Assembly: GCA_024226335.1 (NCBI GenBank)
Contig: JAAELY010000452.1
Span: 1 to 40,158 of the forward strand
Reading direction: 5' to 3'
DNA length: 40,158 nucleotides
Origin: a bacterium
GTDB taxonomy: Bacteria > Myxococcota_A > UBA9160 > SZUA-336
Shown piece by piece: positions 1 to 9,224 of the stretch. Below the pieces are notes generated by a model. The model ran no database searches. It was not told where the DNA came from and saw nothing but the letters and a program-made list of their open reading frames with translations. Every line of letters starts with the position of its first letter. Position 1 is the first letter of the stretch. Position numbers and translations under genes: made by a program.

Positions 1-135
1 CTGTGGGGCTTCGACAAGACGCGCTACCGGGGGATCGCGGAGAATCTGGCCCGCGCCCAGACTATGTTCGCGCTCGCCAATCTCTATGCCGTGCGCCACC
101 AGCTGATGCCCCCGCAGCAGAGGTGCGCCTTGTGA
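1..135 (+). mobile_element. C-terminal end of an IS5-type DDE transposase (partial)
   Basis: The window opens inside a reading frame in frame 1 that ends at a TGA at 133-135. The 44 visible residues include GFDKTRYRGIAENLARAQT followed by MFALANLYAVRHQLM. This matches the C-terminal pattern of IS5-group transposases (K-x-RYRG-x-x-x-N followed by a hydrophobic ALxNLY helix). The catalytic DDE residues would lie to the left and cannot be seen, so I cannot tell whether the element is intact. No terminal inverted repeat was recognised in the 157 bases before the next gene. The family call rests on this short tail. Confidence 0.6.
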
Positions 136-292
136 TCGATCTCGCAACGACGATCCGTCTCTCGAAGCCCGAAACGGGCAACGAGCGCGGTCCCGAACTA
201 CGAGGCATCACCTACGAGCGCCGCGCACCCGCATGTGCAGAGGTTCCCTAGAGGCTCAGGCTGCTTCGTTCTCGTGTGAGCGTGCTTTCCGG

Positions 293-916
293 TCAGGCGG
301 CGAGTGCGCGACTCGATGTCAGGATCAGATTCTCGATGAAGGCTTCGCGACCGAGTGGCGGCCTCATCCCGGCTTCGAGCATTCGGGCTCGCTCACATAG
401 CGAGGAAGTGATCCACGTCATCAGGTCGGTCGCGCGCTGTCGCCACACCGCGTCCGAAAGATCGGGAAGCGTGCGCCGGAGCCTGAGGAAGATTTTCTGA
501 CTCGTGCGGTCGTGTTCTCCCTGCCAGACGCGGTGGTGGGAGTGGCCGCGGATCGACACCAATTGGGACAAGACCCGCACCCAGCAACCCCACGAGGGCT
601 CGCGGCAAACGCGCTCCGCCAGGGGGCGAACGAGCGCTTCGACGAGAAGTTCGACACTAGGGGCCGTCGTTTCCTCGTCGAGACGAAGGAGTGCGGCAGC
701 CCGCTCCCGCTCCAACGCCCCCATGCGCCGCTCGATCAGCGTTTCGAGCAGTCCTTCCTTGCTTCCAAAGTGGTACCGAACGGCCGAGGTGTTGCGCTGT
801 CCGGCGGCCGCGTTGATCTGGCGGACCGATGCGCTCTCGATACCCGATTGCGCGAAAGCTTCTTCCGCGGCCGCCAATAGCTTTTCGGCGGTCGCGTCAT
901 CTTGCCGGTTGGCCAT
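293..916 (-). CDS. TetR/AcrR-family transcriptional regulator
   Basis: This 207-residue protein has the usual TetR length. The N-terminal helix-turn-helix spans about residues 8-54, with the recognition region INAAAGQRNTSAVRYHFGSKEGLL typical of the family. The rest is a helical ligand/dimer domain. I chose the ATG at 914-916 because a GGAGG sits nine bases upstream. The ATG at 923-925 would abut that GGAGG with no spacer. The gene is divergent from the exported metallo-beta-lactamase-fold hydrolase at 988. A perfect palindrome lies between the two starts, so this protein probably represses both genes. The inducer is unknown and could be the hydrolase's substrate. Confidence 0.9.
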   Translation of the reverse strand: MANRQDDATAEKLLAAAEEAFAQSGIESASVRQINAAAGQRNTSAVRYHFGSKEGLLETLIERRMGALERERAAALLRLDEETTAPSVELLVEALVRPLAERVCREPSWGCWVRVLSQLVSIRGHSHHRVWQGEHDRTSQKIFLRLRRTLPDLSDAVWRQRATDLMTWITSSLCERARMLEAGMRPPLGREAFIENLILTSSRALAA

Positions 917-942
917 GCTTGACATCCTCCGATCGACGTGAA

Positions 943-958
943 TAATACAAACGTATTA
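943..958. promoter_or_regulatory. Palindromic operator between the TetR gene and the hydrolase gene
   Basis: The sequence TAATAC-AAAC-GTATTA is a perfect inverted repeat with 6-base arms and a 4-base spacer. It lies in the 71-base gap between the divergent starts at 916 and 988. It is AT-rich in an otherwise GC-rich neighbourhood. Size, symmetry and position fit a TetR dimer operator that could overlap both promoters. Binding is inferred, not shown. Confidence 0.7.
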
Positions 959-987
959 CAGCGAGATCAACCCCAAGGAGCTTCTCC

Positions 988-2727
988 ATGCGATTCTTCA
1001 TCGTCGGCCTGCTTCTCGCGGCCGCGACCCTTGCCACCAGTGCAGCGACCGCCGGCCCTGAGCGAGAGGTGACGCCCTCGGTTCACCCAGAACTCCAGCA
1101 CCTGGCCGACCGGTCCGGCGAGCCGCGCATGATCCAGGTTTCGCCGCGGGTGCATGTCGCCTTCGCCTACGACTTTGCCAACATCACCTTCATCGAAGGG
1201 GACGACGGAGTGATCGTGATCGATGCGGGCTGGGCGAAGGATGCCGCCGCCGAAGCCATCGCGGCCTTCCAGAAGCAGGTCAGCAAGAAGCCCATCGTTG
1301 CCCTCGTCTACTCCCACGGCCATGCGGATCACGTTGGGGGAGCCGCGGCGTTCATCGAAGCTGCAGGTCCGAACCTTGCGGTGTACGCAGAAAAGAGCTG
1401 GAAGGAGTATCAGCTCGAACGTGTGGGGCCTTCGGCGACGCACTTCGTCGTTCGCGCGGTCGCACAGATGGGTCTGTTGCTCCCAGTCGGGCCGGAGGGA
1501 CGCATACCGACGGGCGGTGGACGCATGCGCGCGACCTCGCTGGGCTTCCGCTACGTCCCTGCGACCCACGCAATCGATGGCGAAACCGAACTCCAGATCG
1601 CCGGTGTGCGCATCGTGGCGATTCCGATGCCCTCCGAAACCAGCGACCAGCTTCTCTTCTGGCTTCCCGACGAAAAGGTCGCCTTCGCAGGTGACATTGC
1701 GGCCGGAGCGCTCCCTATTCTTTCGACGCCGCGCGCGGAGCGCACCCGGGTTCCGACTGGCTTCATCGACGGAATCGAGCGGCTGATGTCACTTCCTCTC
1801 GAAACCCTGATCGCCGGACACAATCCGCCGGTCGTGGGAAGAGCCGAGGCACTCGATGCGCTGACGCAATATCGAGACGCCGCGCAGTTCATCTATGACC
1901 AGACCATGCGCGCTCTCAACCGGAACCTCAGTCTCGAACAGGCGGCACAGGCCGTTCGCCTTCCCCCGCACCTCGCAAACCACCCCTTGCTCCAGGACCA
2001 CTACCACCGCCTGCCCTGGGTCGTGAAGGGTGTCTACTCGCGCTTCGGCGGTTGGTTCCAGGGGGATGCTGCCACCTTGAATCCCCTCGAACCCCAAGAA
2101 GAGGCCGAACGGATGATTGAACTGGCCGGTGGAGCCGATCGCATATTGGAACGCGCGCAGTCGGCGTTCAAGGAGGGCGACTACCCATGGAGCGCGCAGC
2201 TCGCGGGCTATCTGATTCGTACGAAGACGAAGCTCCGAAAGGCCGTCGCACTCAAAGCCGACGCGCTGCGCGCCATGGCGTATGCGTCGGACAGTGGGAA
2301 CGAACGCAACTACATGCTGACCCAGGCCCTCGCGATGGAGGGCAAGCTCGACACGTCGCGCGCCATGCGCGCACCGAAGCCCCTCGAATTGATGCGGATG
2401 CTCAACACCCGTGAGCTCTTCCGCCTGGTCGGACCCAATCTCGACCCCAAGCGCTGTCTGGAGGACGACCTGACCGTTGGTTTCGACTTTACCGATCTGG
2501 GCGAAGAGCACCGGTACACGGTACGGCGAGGCGTCGGCCACTATCGCGCCCGGAGCGGACCCGAACCCGCCGTTCGCGTGAAGCTATCTCGCGAAACCTT
2601 CGAACGCATTCTGGCGAACCGTCTTTCGTGGAGCGCTGCACTCGAACAAAGCAAAGCCGTCGTGAGCGGTCCAGCGGATCGCTTCGATCACTTCCTGTCG
2701 TTCTTCGACGGATGGTCGCAGAACTAG
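988..2727 (+). CDS. Exported metallo-beta-lactamase-fold hydrolase, alkylsulfatase (SdsA1-like) family
   Basis: The protein has 579 residues. Residues 1-22 form a signal peptide (charged start, hydrophobic run, Ala-rich cleavage region), so it probably acts in the periplasm. The metallo-beta-lactamase domain covers about 45-290 and carries the metal motif SHGHADH, with H110, H112, D114 and H115, followed by FAGD and IAGH motifs. Residues about 300-430 fit the alkylsulfatase dimerisation domain, and 440-579 fit the SCP2-like C-terminal domain that binds the alkyl chain. Known relatives hydrolyse alkyl sulfates such as SDS. This one is shorter than SdsA1 (about 650 residues), so its substrate may differ. 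AAGGAG lies 7 bases before the ATG. It is probably controlled by the divergent TetR. Confidence 0.82.
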   Translation: MRFFIVGLLLAAATLATSAATAGPEREVTPSVHPELQHLADRSGEPRMIQVSPRVHVAFAYDFANITFIEGDDGVIVIDAGWAKDAAAEAIAAFQKQVSKKPIVALVYSHGHADHVGGAAAFIEAAGPNLAVYAEKSWKEYQLERVGPSATHFVVRAVAQMGLLLPVGPEGRIPTGGGRMRATSLGFRYVPATHAIDGETELQIAGVRIVAIPMPSETSDQLLFWLPDEKVAFAGDIAAGALPILSTPRAERTRVPTGFIDGIERLMSLPLETLIAGHNPPVVGRAEALDALTQYRDAAQFIYDQTMRALNRNLSLEQAAQAVRLPPHLANHPLLQDHYHRLPWVVKGVYSRFGGWFQGDAATLNPLEPQEEAERMIELAGGADRILERAQSAFKEGDYPWSAQLAGYLIRTKTKLRKAVALKADALRAMAYASDSGNERNYMLTQALAMEGKLDTSRAMRAPKPLELMRMLNTRELFRLVGPNLDPKRCLEDDLTVGFDFTDLGEEHRYTVRRGVGHYRARSGPEPAVRVKLSRETFERILANRLSWSAALEQSKAVVSGPADRFDHFLSFFDGWSQN

Positions 2728-2999
2728 TTCCGGACAGGAGGAAACCTTCAGGAGGCGAGGCCTGGTCTGGCCGGGCTGTCGGCAGACGGTGTTCTCTTGG
2801 TGGGTCTGTTCGGAGATGCGTCAGGGGAGAGCGGGTAGCTTGTATCCGAACCCGCGTCCATGGCGTTGATGCTGCGATGCGGTGCGCTATTCCTGCTGCG
2901 GCATGGCGCGCAACACGAGTTCTTCCGTCGACGTCCAGTCGCAATACCGATTCGGATCGTCGCGCCTCCGAACTAGCGACTTCGGATCTCCGTACCCTT

Positions 3000-4349
3000 C
3001 TAGAGATCGAACCCGTTTTTTGCCGCGACCTCTGCGTACCAGCGTGCCGAGGCTTTCGGGATGCGCTCGAGTGTCTTGAAGTCGCAATGGACCAGGCCGA
3101 AGCGCTGTTCGTAGCCTTCGGCCCATTCGAAGTTGTCCAGAAAACTCCAGGCGTGATAGCCGCGCACCCGGGCACCGGCGTCGATCGCCCGCGCCACGCC
3201 GGACAGGTAACCCTTGTAGAACTCGATGCGCCGCTGGTCGTCATTGATGCCATTGGCGTCCGGTCCGTCTCCGTAAGAGCATCCGTTCTCGGTGACTTCG
3301 ATGATCGGGGCGTCGTAGTCGCGGGTGACGCTCATGATCTGGTCGTGTAGCGAATCGGGCCAGACCTCCCAGCCGAAGTCCGTGCGCGGCCCGTCGTGAC
3401 CACCGCCGGGCGAGCCGTCGGCAGCATTGAGGTTGCCGTCCTCGACGTGCGTGACGAGGCTGCGGTTGTAGAGGTTGATGCCCACGAAGTCGAAGTCCGC
3501 CCTTACTTCGTCCATGTCGCCGTCTTGAATGCCCATGGCTTCGGCCGGCAGGCCGTCGGGGAAGGCGTCGGGGTATTCGCCTTTCAGATTCGGATGAATG
3601 AACCAGCGATTGACGAAGGCGTCCCAGCGCTTTGTCGCCGAAGCATCCGCCGGCGAGTCGGTCAGCGGTTCGCACGGCGACATATTGTAGGCGTTCGAGA
3701 CTTCGAAACTCGGATCGATCGACTTCAGTACCGCGAAGCTACGACCGGCCGCGCGGTTCACGGTGTGGGTTGCGCGCAGGAAGTCGTCGCGGTTACTGCG
3801 GCCCGGCGCGTGGATGCCGACCAGATAGCCCATGACCGTGAAGACCTTAGGCTCGTTGAAGATCATCCAGTGCTTCACGCGGTCACCGAGTGCGCGCCCC
3901 ACGATCTCGGCGTAGTCGGAGAAGCGCTCGGCGAGATCGCGCTCGGGCCAGCCGCCGGTGTCCTCGAGGGCCTGGGGCAGATCCCAGTGGTAGAGCGTGA
4001 CGAAGGGTCGGATATCGGCGCCCAGTAGTTCATCCACGAGGGCGCTGTAGAAGTCGAGGCCCTTCTGATTGGGGGCTCCCTGTCCCTGCGGCTGGATGCG
4101 CGGCCAGGACAGCGAGAAGCGGTAGCTGTTGAGGTTGAGCTGCTTCATCAGCGCCACATCCTCGCGGAAGCGGTTGTAGTGATCGCAGGCGATGTCGCCC
4201 GTGTCGCCGTTTTTGATCTTGCCCTCGGTGTGCGCGAAGCGGTCCCAGACGGATTCGCCTTTACCGTCGCTCTTCCAGGCGCCTTCGATCTGGTAGGAAG
4301 CGGTGGCAGTGCCCCATTGAAAACCTTCGGGGAACTGGATCTTCGGCAT
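3000..4349 (-). CDS. Beta-glucosidase, glycoside hydrolase family 1
   Basis: This 449-residue protein has the normal GH1 length. It starts at the ATG at 4347-4349, which has AAGGAG just upstream. The open frame continues to 4619, but that extension is low-complexity Arg-rich sequence and overlaps the divergent gene. Family signatures are the N-terminal FQWGTATASYQIEGAW (residues 10-25), the acid/base motif FNEP with E166, and the nucleophile motif TENG with E354. The aglycone/glycone site segment HAWSFLDNFEWAEGY lies at 399-413. There is no signal peptide, so it is a cytoplasmic retaining glycosidase acting on beta-linked glucosides or related sugars. The exact substrate cannot be read from sequence. 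A GPH-type sugar symporter lies 9 kb away. Confidence 0.95.
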   Translation of the reverse strand: MPKIQFPEGFQWGTATASYQIEGAWKSDGKGESVWDRFAHTEGKIKNGDTGDIACDHYNRFREDVALMKQLNLNSYRFSLSWPRIQPQGQGAPNQKGLDFYSALVDELLGADIRPFVTLYHWDLPQALEDTGGWPERDLAERFSDYAEIVGRALGDRVKHWMIFNEPKVFTVMGYLVGIHAPGRSNRDDFLRATHTVNRAAGRSFAVLKSIDPSFEVSNAYNMSPCEPLTDSPADASATKRWDAFVNRWFIHPNLKGEYPDAFPDGLPAEAMGIQDGDMDEVRADFDFVGINLYNRSLVTHVEDGNLNAADGSPGGGHDGPRTDFGWEVWPDSLHDQIMSVTRDYDAPIIEVTENGCSYGDGPDANGINDDQRRIEFYKGYLSGVARAIDAGARVRGYHAWSFLDNFEWAEGYEQRFGLVHCDFKTLERIPKASARWYAEVAAKNGFDL

Positions 4350-4468
4350 CTTGGCTCCTTGGACTCGGGATGTGTTCGGGGTCCGATGATAGCGGGCGTC
4401 GCCGTTTCGTGTGACATCGGGCCTTTGCCCGCGCTGGTGTCGGGTCCCCCGCAGTGTAGACTCGCTCG

Positions 4469-6280
4469 ATGGGGAAGCGGCGCGTCGAGGGAGTAATCTG
4501 CCTGGGCCTCGTGGCGGCCGTGTTGCTGCTCTACGGGCAGACCGCCTGGCACGACTTCCTGCCCTTTGACGATCTCGGATACGTGGTCGAAAACCCGAAT
4601 GTGAATCGCGGTCTGACACCCGAGGCTGTGCACTGGGCGTTCACCGGCGCGGAACACGGCGGCAACTGGCATCCGCTGACTTCGCTCTCGCATATGCTGG
4701 ATGTCGAGTTGTTCGGGTTGCGACCGGGCCCCCATCATCTGGTGAATGCGGGGCTCCACGCGCTGAACGCCATGCTGCTATTCCTGGTGTTGAATGCACT
4801 CAGTGGCGCGCGCTGGTGCTCGGCCTCCGTCGCCGCGATCTTTGCGCTTCATCCCCTGCACGTGGAATCCGTTGCCTGGATTTCGGAACGCAAGGACGTG
4901 CTCAGTGGCGCCATGTTCATGGTCGGCCTGCTGGCTCACACCCGCTATGCACGCACAGGTGACAAGCGCAGCTATGGCATGCTGTTTGCGGCCATGGCTC
5001 TGGGCATCCTGGCCAAGCCCATGCTCGTCACACTGCCGTGCGTGTTATTGCTTCTCGATTTCTGGCCGTTGGAGCGGGGCGGGAGAGTCGGCTGGTGGAG
5101 GCTCGTCGCGGAGAAGTTGCCGCTGTTTGCGCTATCGCTCCTCTCCGCTGGCATGACACTGCGCGCTCAGACTGCAGCGGCTACGCTTGCCTTGCTAGCG
5201 GACGACATCACGCCCGTCTGGAGTCTGGTGCAGGCCCCGCTGAGCTATGTGGCCTATCTGCGAGACGCCGCCTGGCCCACGGGCCTGGCGGTGATCTATC
5301 CACATCCCGCGATCGTTACACCAGATCGACTGGCGAACCTGGCGTTATGGGCGGGTGCAGCGGTTGTTCTGCTCGTCGGGTTTACCGCGATGGCCTTTCG
5401 CATGCGTCGCTCGCATCCCTATGTGCTCATAGGCTGGCTCTGGTACCTGGGAATGCTCGTGCCCGTGATCGGTTTCGTTCAGGTCGGCGTACAGGCGAGT
5501 GCGGATCGCTACGCGTACCTGCCGATGATCGGCATCTACATACTCGTCGTCTGGGGGACTCGGGGTCTCCTTGGGGGGCGTCCGCAGGCGCGTGCAACGG
5601 CCACGGGCGTTGCGTTGTTGATCCTGCTCGCGCTCTCGGTACGAACGATGGGGCAGGTGGCGCTCTGGCGCGATGGTGTGACCCTGTTCTCGCACACCGT
5701 GCAAGTCACGGAGCGCAACTACCTGGCCGAGTTTCTGCTTGGGCGTTCACTGGAAGATCGCGGCGCTCTCGATGGTGCGCGCCAGCACTATGAACGATCC
5801 CTGGAGATCCGACCGGAGTTCAGGACTGCGCTCCAAAATCTAGGCGGTTTGAAGCTCGATGCTGGAGATGCGGACGGGGCCGAGCAGTTGTTCCGAAAGA
5901 ACGTATGGCTCTCGCCGAGCGATCCCGAAGCACATTTCCATCTTGCGTTGGCTCTTGCGGACCTGGGCCGGAGTGAGGCGGCGGCGGCGGCCTTTTCTCG
6001 CGCACTCGAATTCGACCCGACGCACGGCGGGGCACATAACAATCTGGGTCTGGAATTCATGAAGCGGGATCCCGCGCGCGCGCAGCGGCATCTCGAACAG
6101 GCCGTAAGGCATCGGCCAGGAGCCGAGACTCACAACAATCTGGGGCTGATCTTCTGGCAACGGAACGACCTGTACCGTGCCGAGTCCCAATTCGAAGCCG
6201 CACTGCGCTTCGAACCCGCGAACGAGATCATTCAGCGCAACTTGAAGGCCGTGCGAGAGGCATCGGGTTCGGATCGATGA
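4469..6280 (+). CDS. TMTC-like polytopic membrane protein with C-terminal TPR repeats
   Basis: This 603-residue protein has about 11 hydrophobic segments up to residue 400, then TPR repeats from about 405 to 595. The signature features are an acidic pair in the first loop (FDDLGYVVENPNV, D34-D35) and HPLHVESVAWISERKD at 128-143. A later segment reads PVIGFVQVGVQASADRYAYLP. This is the arrangement of the GT-C fold proteins that include eukaryotic TMTC O-mannosyltransferases. Bacterial members are common but their acceptor is unknown, so transfer of a lipid-linked sugar to a periplasmic protein is an inference. It overlaps the next gene by four bases (ATGA), indicating translational coupling. 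A clear paralogue lies at 37504-39465. Confidence 0.85.
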   Translation: MGKRRVEGVICLGLVAAVLLLYGQTAWHDFLPFDDLGYVVENPNVNRGLTPEAVHWAFTGAEHGGNWHPLTSLSHMLDVELFGLRPGPHHLVNAGLHALNAMLLFLVLNALSGARWCSASVAAIFALHPLHVESVAWISERKDVLSGAMFMVGLLAHTRYARTGDKRSYGMLFAAMALGILAKPMLVTLPCVLLLLDFWPLERGGRVGWWRLVAEKLPLFALSLLSAGMTLRAQTAAATLALLADDITPVWSLVQAPLSYVAYLRDAAWPTGLAVIYPHPAIVTPDRLANLALWAGAAVVLLVGFTAMAFRMRRSHPYVLIGWLWYLGMLVPVIGFVQVGVQASADRYAYLPMIGIYILVVWGTRGLLGGRPQARATATGVALLILLALSVRTMGQVALWRDGVTLFSHTVQVTERNYLAEFLLGRSLEDRGALDGARQHYERSLEIRPEFRTALQNLGGLKLDAGDADGAEQLFRKNVWLSPSDPEAHFHLALALADLGRSEAAAAAFSRALEFDPTHGGAHNNLGLEFMKRDPARAQRHLEQAVRHRPGAETHNNLGLIFWQRNDLYRAESQFEAALRFEPANEIIQRNLKAVREASGSDR

Positions 6281-8433
6281 CTCACAGGCGTCGACCCGAT
6301 CTCTTTGCTCTTGTCGTCTGCCTCGTCGCCACTGCGTACGTCGCGCAGGCGTGGAGCCCCTCGTCCTACGGTGTAGTCCTCGAACGGTTCGGCGCAAAGG
6401 GCGCAGGGTTGATCGCAGGTACACCCCTCGAGGCTCGGGCGGATGAGTGGTCGATCTGGACCCCTCAGTTCCAGGCGGTGGTCAATAACGACTTCGAACG
6501 TATCAACCGTACATCGATCTATCGCGAGGATCTGCGCAACTACAACGCGCTTCCGCTGGCCGACTGGGGGCTCGTGTTCAAGCCCTACCATTGGCCATTC
6601 TTCGTGTTCGACGCCGCACACGCCTTCTCGTTTGCGCACGCGTTCTTCATCGTGATGTTCCTGTTGGGGTTTCGGCAGCTCTTTCGGGTATTGGGTTTGT
6701 CACAGGCCGAGGCCGCACTGGCGGCGCTCTTGCTCTTCTTTACCGGTTGCGTGCAGGCCTGGTGGACGACCCTGGGCCCTCTTTGGGCGGGATTCCCCTG
6801 GATGCTGGTTCTGGCGAGCGCGCCGCTCTCGCCCTGGGTCAAGGCCACCGGGCTCGCCTATCTTTCGGCGTCGTGGTTGCTCGCGCATCTCTACCCGCCG
6901 CAGCTGATCAGCCTCGCCTTTGCAGCCGTCGTACTTCTTCTGGCTTTTCGGCGCGATGTATTGCGGCCAGCCAATCTGGCCGTGTGCGCAGGGGGGACGG
7001 CCCTCGGGCTCGCAATTGTGTTGCTCTACCTATGGGAGCCCCTGCAAGCCATGGCTGCGACGGTCTTCCCGGGCGAACGGGTGAGTGACGGCGGCGGTCA
7101 GTCCTCGCTGCAGTGGTGGAGTCAGCTCTTACCCTATCTCGCGCGAAGTGGAAATCGGGCCCTGGCCAACGGCAACATCTGCGAAGCCTCGACCATTGGC
7201 AGCTATCTGCCGCTGTTCTGTCTGCTATTCCTCGATCACCGCGGGTTGCTGGCGCGCTGGCGATCTGGGGATGCCGCGATCCGAGCTCTGTTGCGAGACG
7301 TCGCACCGCTGCTTGTCGCCGTCCTGCTGTGTTCGCTCTGGATGCTCTGGCCGATTCCGTCGGCGCTGGGTCGTATCCTGCTCTGGGATCAAGTTCCTCC
7401 GTCGCGGATGTGGTTCACATGCGGCTTGCTGATCTTCGCACTCGCGTTGCGGCTTCTGGGACTGCCCCTACGAGTCACCCCAGTACGGATTGCAGTCTGT
7501 GCGACCGTCGTTCTGGGCGCGGCGTACGGTTCGGAGGTCATACTCGGACAAGGTTCGCTTCTCGATGAACCGGCCGAGGGGGCCGTGCTTCTGCCGTTGC
7601 TATTCGGCGGTCTCCTGATGCCCGAAGGCTCGCGGGCGACGCGCCAGGTGCTGCTCGGCGTGACGCTATTCGCCAACCTGGCGGGTTTTGCACTCTTCAA
7701 TCCGATCCAGTCGGCGAAACCGATCTTCGAACGACCTGTGACGCCGATTACTCGCAATCTCGATGAGTTTGCCGCGCGCCATGCGCGTGGATGGCTCGTG
7801 CTTGACGGAATAGGAGTGTGGGGCTCGGTGTTGAACGGCTGGGGATGGGCCGCGCCGGCCCATGTGCTGATTCGGCCGCGCATGCCGATGTTTCGAACGT
7901 GGTTCCCATCGCTTCCCGAACATGAATTCGAACAGTTGTTCAACCGCTTCCTGCATGTAAAGCTGACTTCCGAGAAGCGCCCGACTCCCTGGGCTTCAGA
8001 TGGAACTGTCGTTCCGGTCGACGTATTCGACCCTCCCGAGATCCCCGTACTTCTGGCCTCTGGCGTCGCTACTCGCCATCCAGGAAGCGGTGAAGTGAAC
8101 TATCAGAAGGTCTATGCCGAGGATCCCGAACCGTACGCTCTGATCATCGGCTGGTCGGAATTTGTCGCTACGGATCCGGAGGCCCAGCTTCGCGTGACAA
8201 CGAACATGCCTGTTCTGCGGGCCTTTGCCGTCCCGGTTCTGCGCCAGGACGTGGCCCGCGGTCTGGGCTCTCCGGAGCATGTTGCATCGGGATTCAGCCT
8301 GCGCCTCGATCTAGCGCCGGGCTGGCGCGATGTGGTCTCGCCCAGGTTCTGCATCGTATCGCGCAACCGCGACGGTGAAGAGTACCTTCTGCCTTCGGGT
8401 TCCGGATGTGAGGCAATGGAGATCCGGAACTGA
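6277..8433 (+). CDS. Large polytopic membrane protein, GT-C-like, function unknown
   Basis: The 718-residue protein has an N-terminal membrane helix (about 10-28), then a non-membrane loop with an ADEW motif (D56-E57) and the segment FKPYHWPFF. Some 11 further hydrophobic segments reach to about residue 490. A soluble C-terminal region of about 220 residues follows, probably periplasmic. An acidic motif in the first loop followed by many helices and a soluble tail is the layout of GT-C glycosyltransferases and YfhO-type proteins, but I do not recognise the exact family. The start codon overlaps the stop of the TMTC-like gene, so the two products probably act together in surface or protein glycosylation (inference). 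Confidence 0.7.
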   Translation: MTHRRRPDLFALVVCLVATAYVAQAWSPSSYGVVLERFGAKGAGLIAGTPLEARADEWSIWTPQFQAVVNNDFERINRTSIYREDLRNYNALPLADWGLVFKPYHWPFFVFDAAHAFSFAHAFFIVMFLLGFRQLFRVLGLSQAEAALAALLLFFTGCVQAWWTTLGPLWAGFPWMLVLASAPLSPWVKATGLAYLSASWLLAHLYPPQLISLAFAAVVLLLAFRRDVLRPANLAVCAGGTALGLAIVLLYLWEPLQAMAATVFPGERVSDGGGQSSLQWWSQLLPYLARSGNRALANGNICEASTIGSYLPLFCLLFLDHRGLLARWRSGDAAIRALLRDVAPLLVAVLLCSLWMLWPIPSALGRILLWDQVPPSRMWFTCGLLIFALALRLLGLPLRVTPVRIAVCATVVLGAAYGSEVILGQGSLLDEPAEGAVLLPLLFGGLLMPEGSRATRQVLLGVTLFANLAGFALFNPIQSAKPIFERPVTPITRNLDEFAARHARGWLVLDGIGVWGSVLNGWGWAAPAHVLIRPRMPMFRTWFPSLPEHEFEQLFNRFLHVKLTSEKRPTPWASDGTVVPVDVFDPPEIPVLLASGVATRHPGSGEVNYQKVYAEDPEPYALIIGWSEFVATDPEAQLRVTTNMPVLRAFAVPVLRQDVARGLGSPEHVASGFSLRLDLAPGWRDVVSPRFCIVSRNRDGEEYLLPSGSGCEAMEIRN

Positions 8434-8537
8434 CCACAGCATCTCGCTCGGAATACTCTACGCTAGTTTCCCAATATGCCACTTGCTCGAACAGGGGAGT
8501 TGCTTCGAGCCAGCAGGGAACCAGGAGAAGTGTCCGT

Positions 8538-9179
8538 ATGAAACCTGCATGTGATCCAGAGACCGACTACAAGGAAGTCGTGCGACGAGGCTACGACTCC
8601 TGCTCGGAGAGCTACTCCGCGGCACGCCAGGATGAACCTCCTGTGGAACTCGGGAGACTCACTGAAAGACTGCTTCCGGGTTCGGCGGTACTGGATCTGG
8701 GCTGCGGTGCCGGGCAGCCGATCGCGCAGGCTCTCTCTGAGAACTTCCAGGTGACCGGCGTCGACTTCTCGGCCGAGCAGATCAGCCGAGCGAAGAAGGC
8801 CGTTCCTCGCGCAACGCTCCTGTGCATGGATGTGATGGACTTTTCTCCGGAACCGGCGACATTCGACGCAATCTGCTCGTTCTATGTGCTGTTCCATCTG
8901 CCACGCGAACAACAGGTGGAACTGGTTCGGCGCATGCACGAGTGGCTGCGACCTGGCGGAGTGTTCCTGGGTTCGGTCGGTCGGGTCAACGAGCAGCCCT
9001 ATACGGAGAACGACTTTTTCGGGGCCACCATGTTCTGGACCAACTTCAGCCTCGGCGAGTACATGAGCATCTTTCGCGAGGCCGGATTCGAAGTCTCTGA
9101 GGCGGGAGGGCTCGGAGAGGGATTTCGTACTTCCTCTTTGGCGGCGCGCCATCCGTTGCTCTTCGCCGAGCGTCGCTAG
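8538..9179 (+). CDS. Class I SAM-dependent methyltransferase
   Basis: This 213-residue protein carries motif I VLDLGCGAG at 51-59 and the acidic end of strand beta2, GVDFS, at 74-78. Further along are motif II/III-like segments (ATFDAICSFYVLFHLP) and the post-motif LRPGGVFLGSVG. These are the features of the Methyltransf_11/25 group acting on small molecules. The substrate is not evident. A purine-rich GGAG precedes the ATG. It lies 104 bases after the large membrane protein on the same strand and may or may not share its transcript. It converges with the unrecognised gene ending at 9225. Confidence 0.88.
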   Translation: MKPACDPETDYKEVVRRGYDSCSESYSAARQDEPPVELGRLTERLLPGSAVLDLGCGAGQPIAQALSENFQVTGVDFSAEQISRAKKAVPRATLLCMDVMDFSPEPATFDAICSFYVLFHLPREQQVELVRRMHEWLRPGGVFLGSVGRVNEQPYTENDFFGATMFWTNFSLGEYMSIFREAGFEVSEAGGLGEGFRTSSLAARHPLLFAERR

Positions 9180-9224
9180 ACCTGCCCGGAACTCGGCCGG
9201 ATCTCCAGCCACTCGCGATCGTTC

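Noticed and set aside
167-179. GCCCG-AAA-CGGGC hairpin after the transposase fragment as a terminator
   Set aside because: A 5-base stem with no T-run is expected by chance at this GC content.
4418-4431. CGGGC-CTTT-GCCCG hairpin between the beta-glucosidase and TMTC-like genes
   Set aside because: Short stem in a divergent promoter gap, with no terminator or operator context.
4350-4619. N-terminal extension of the beta-glucosidase to 4619
   Set aside because: The extra 90 residues are Arg-rich, not GH1-like, overlap the divergent gene, and a good ribosome site marks the start at 4349.
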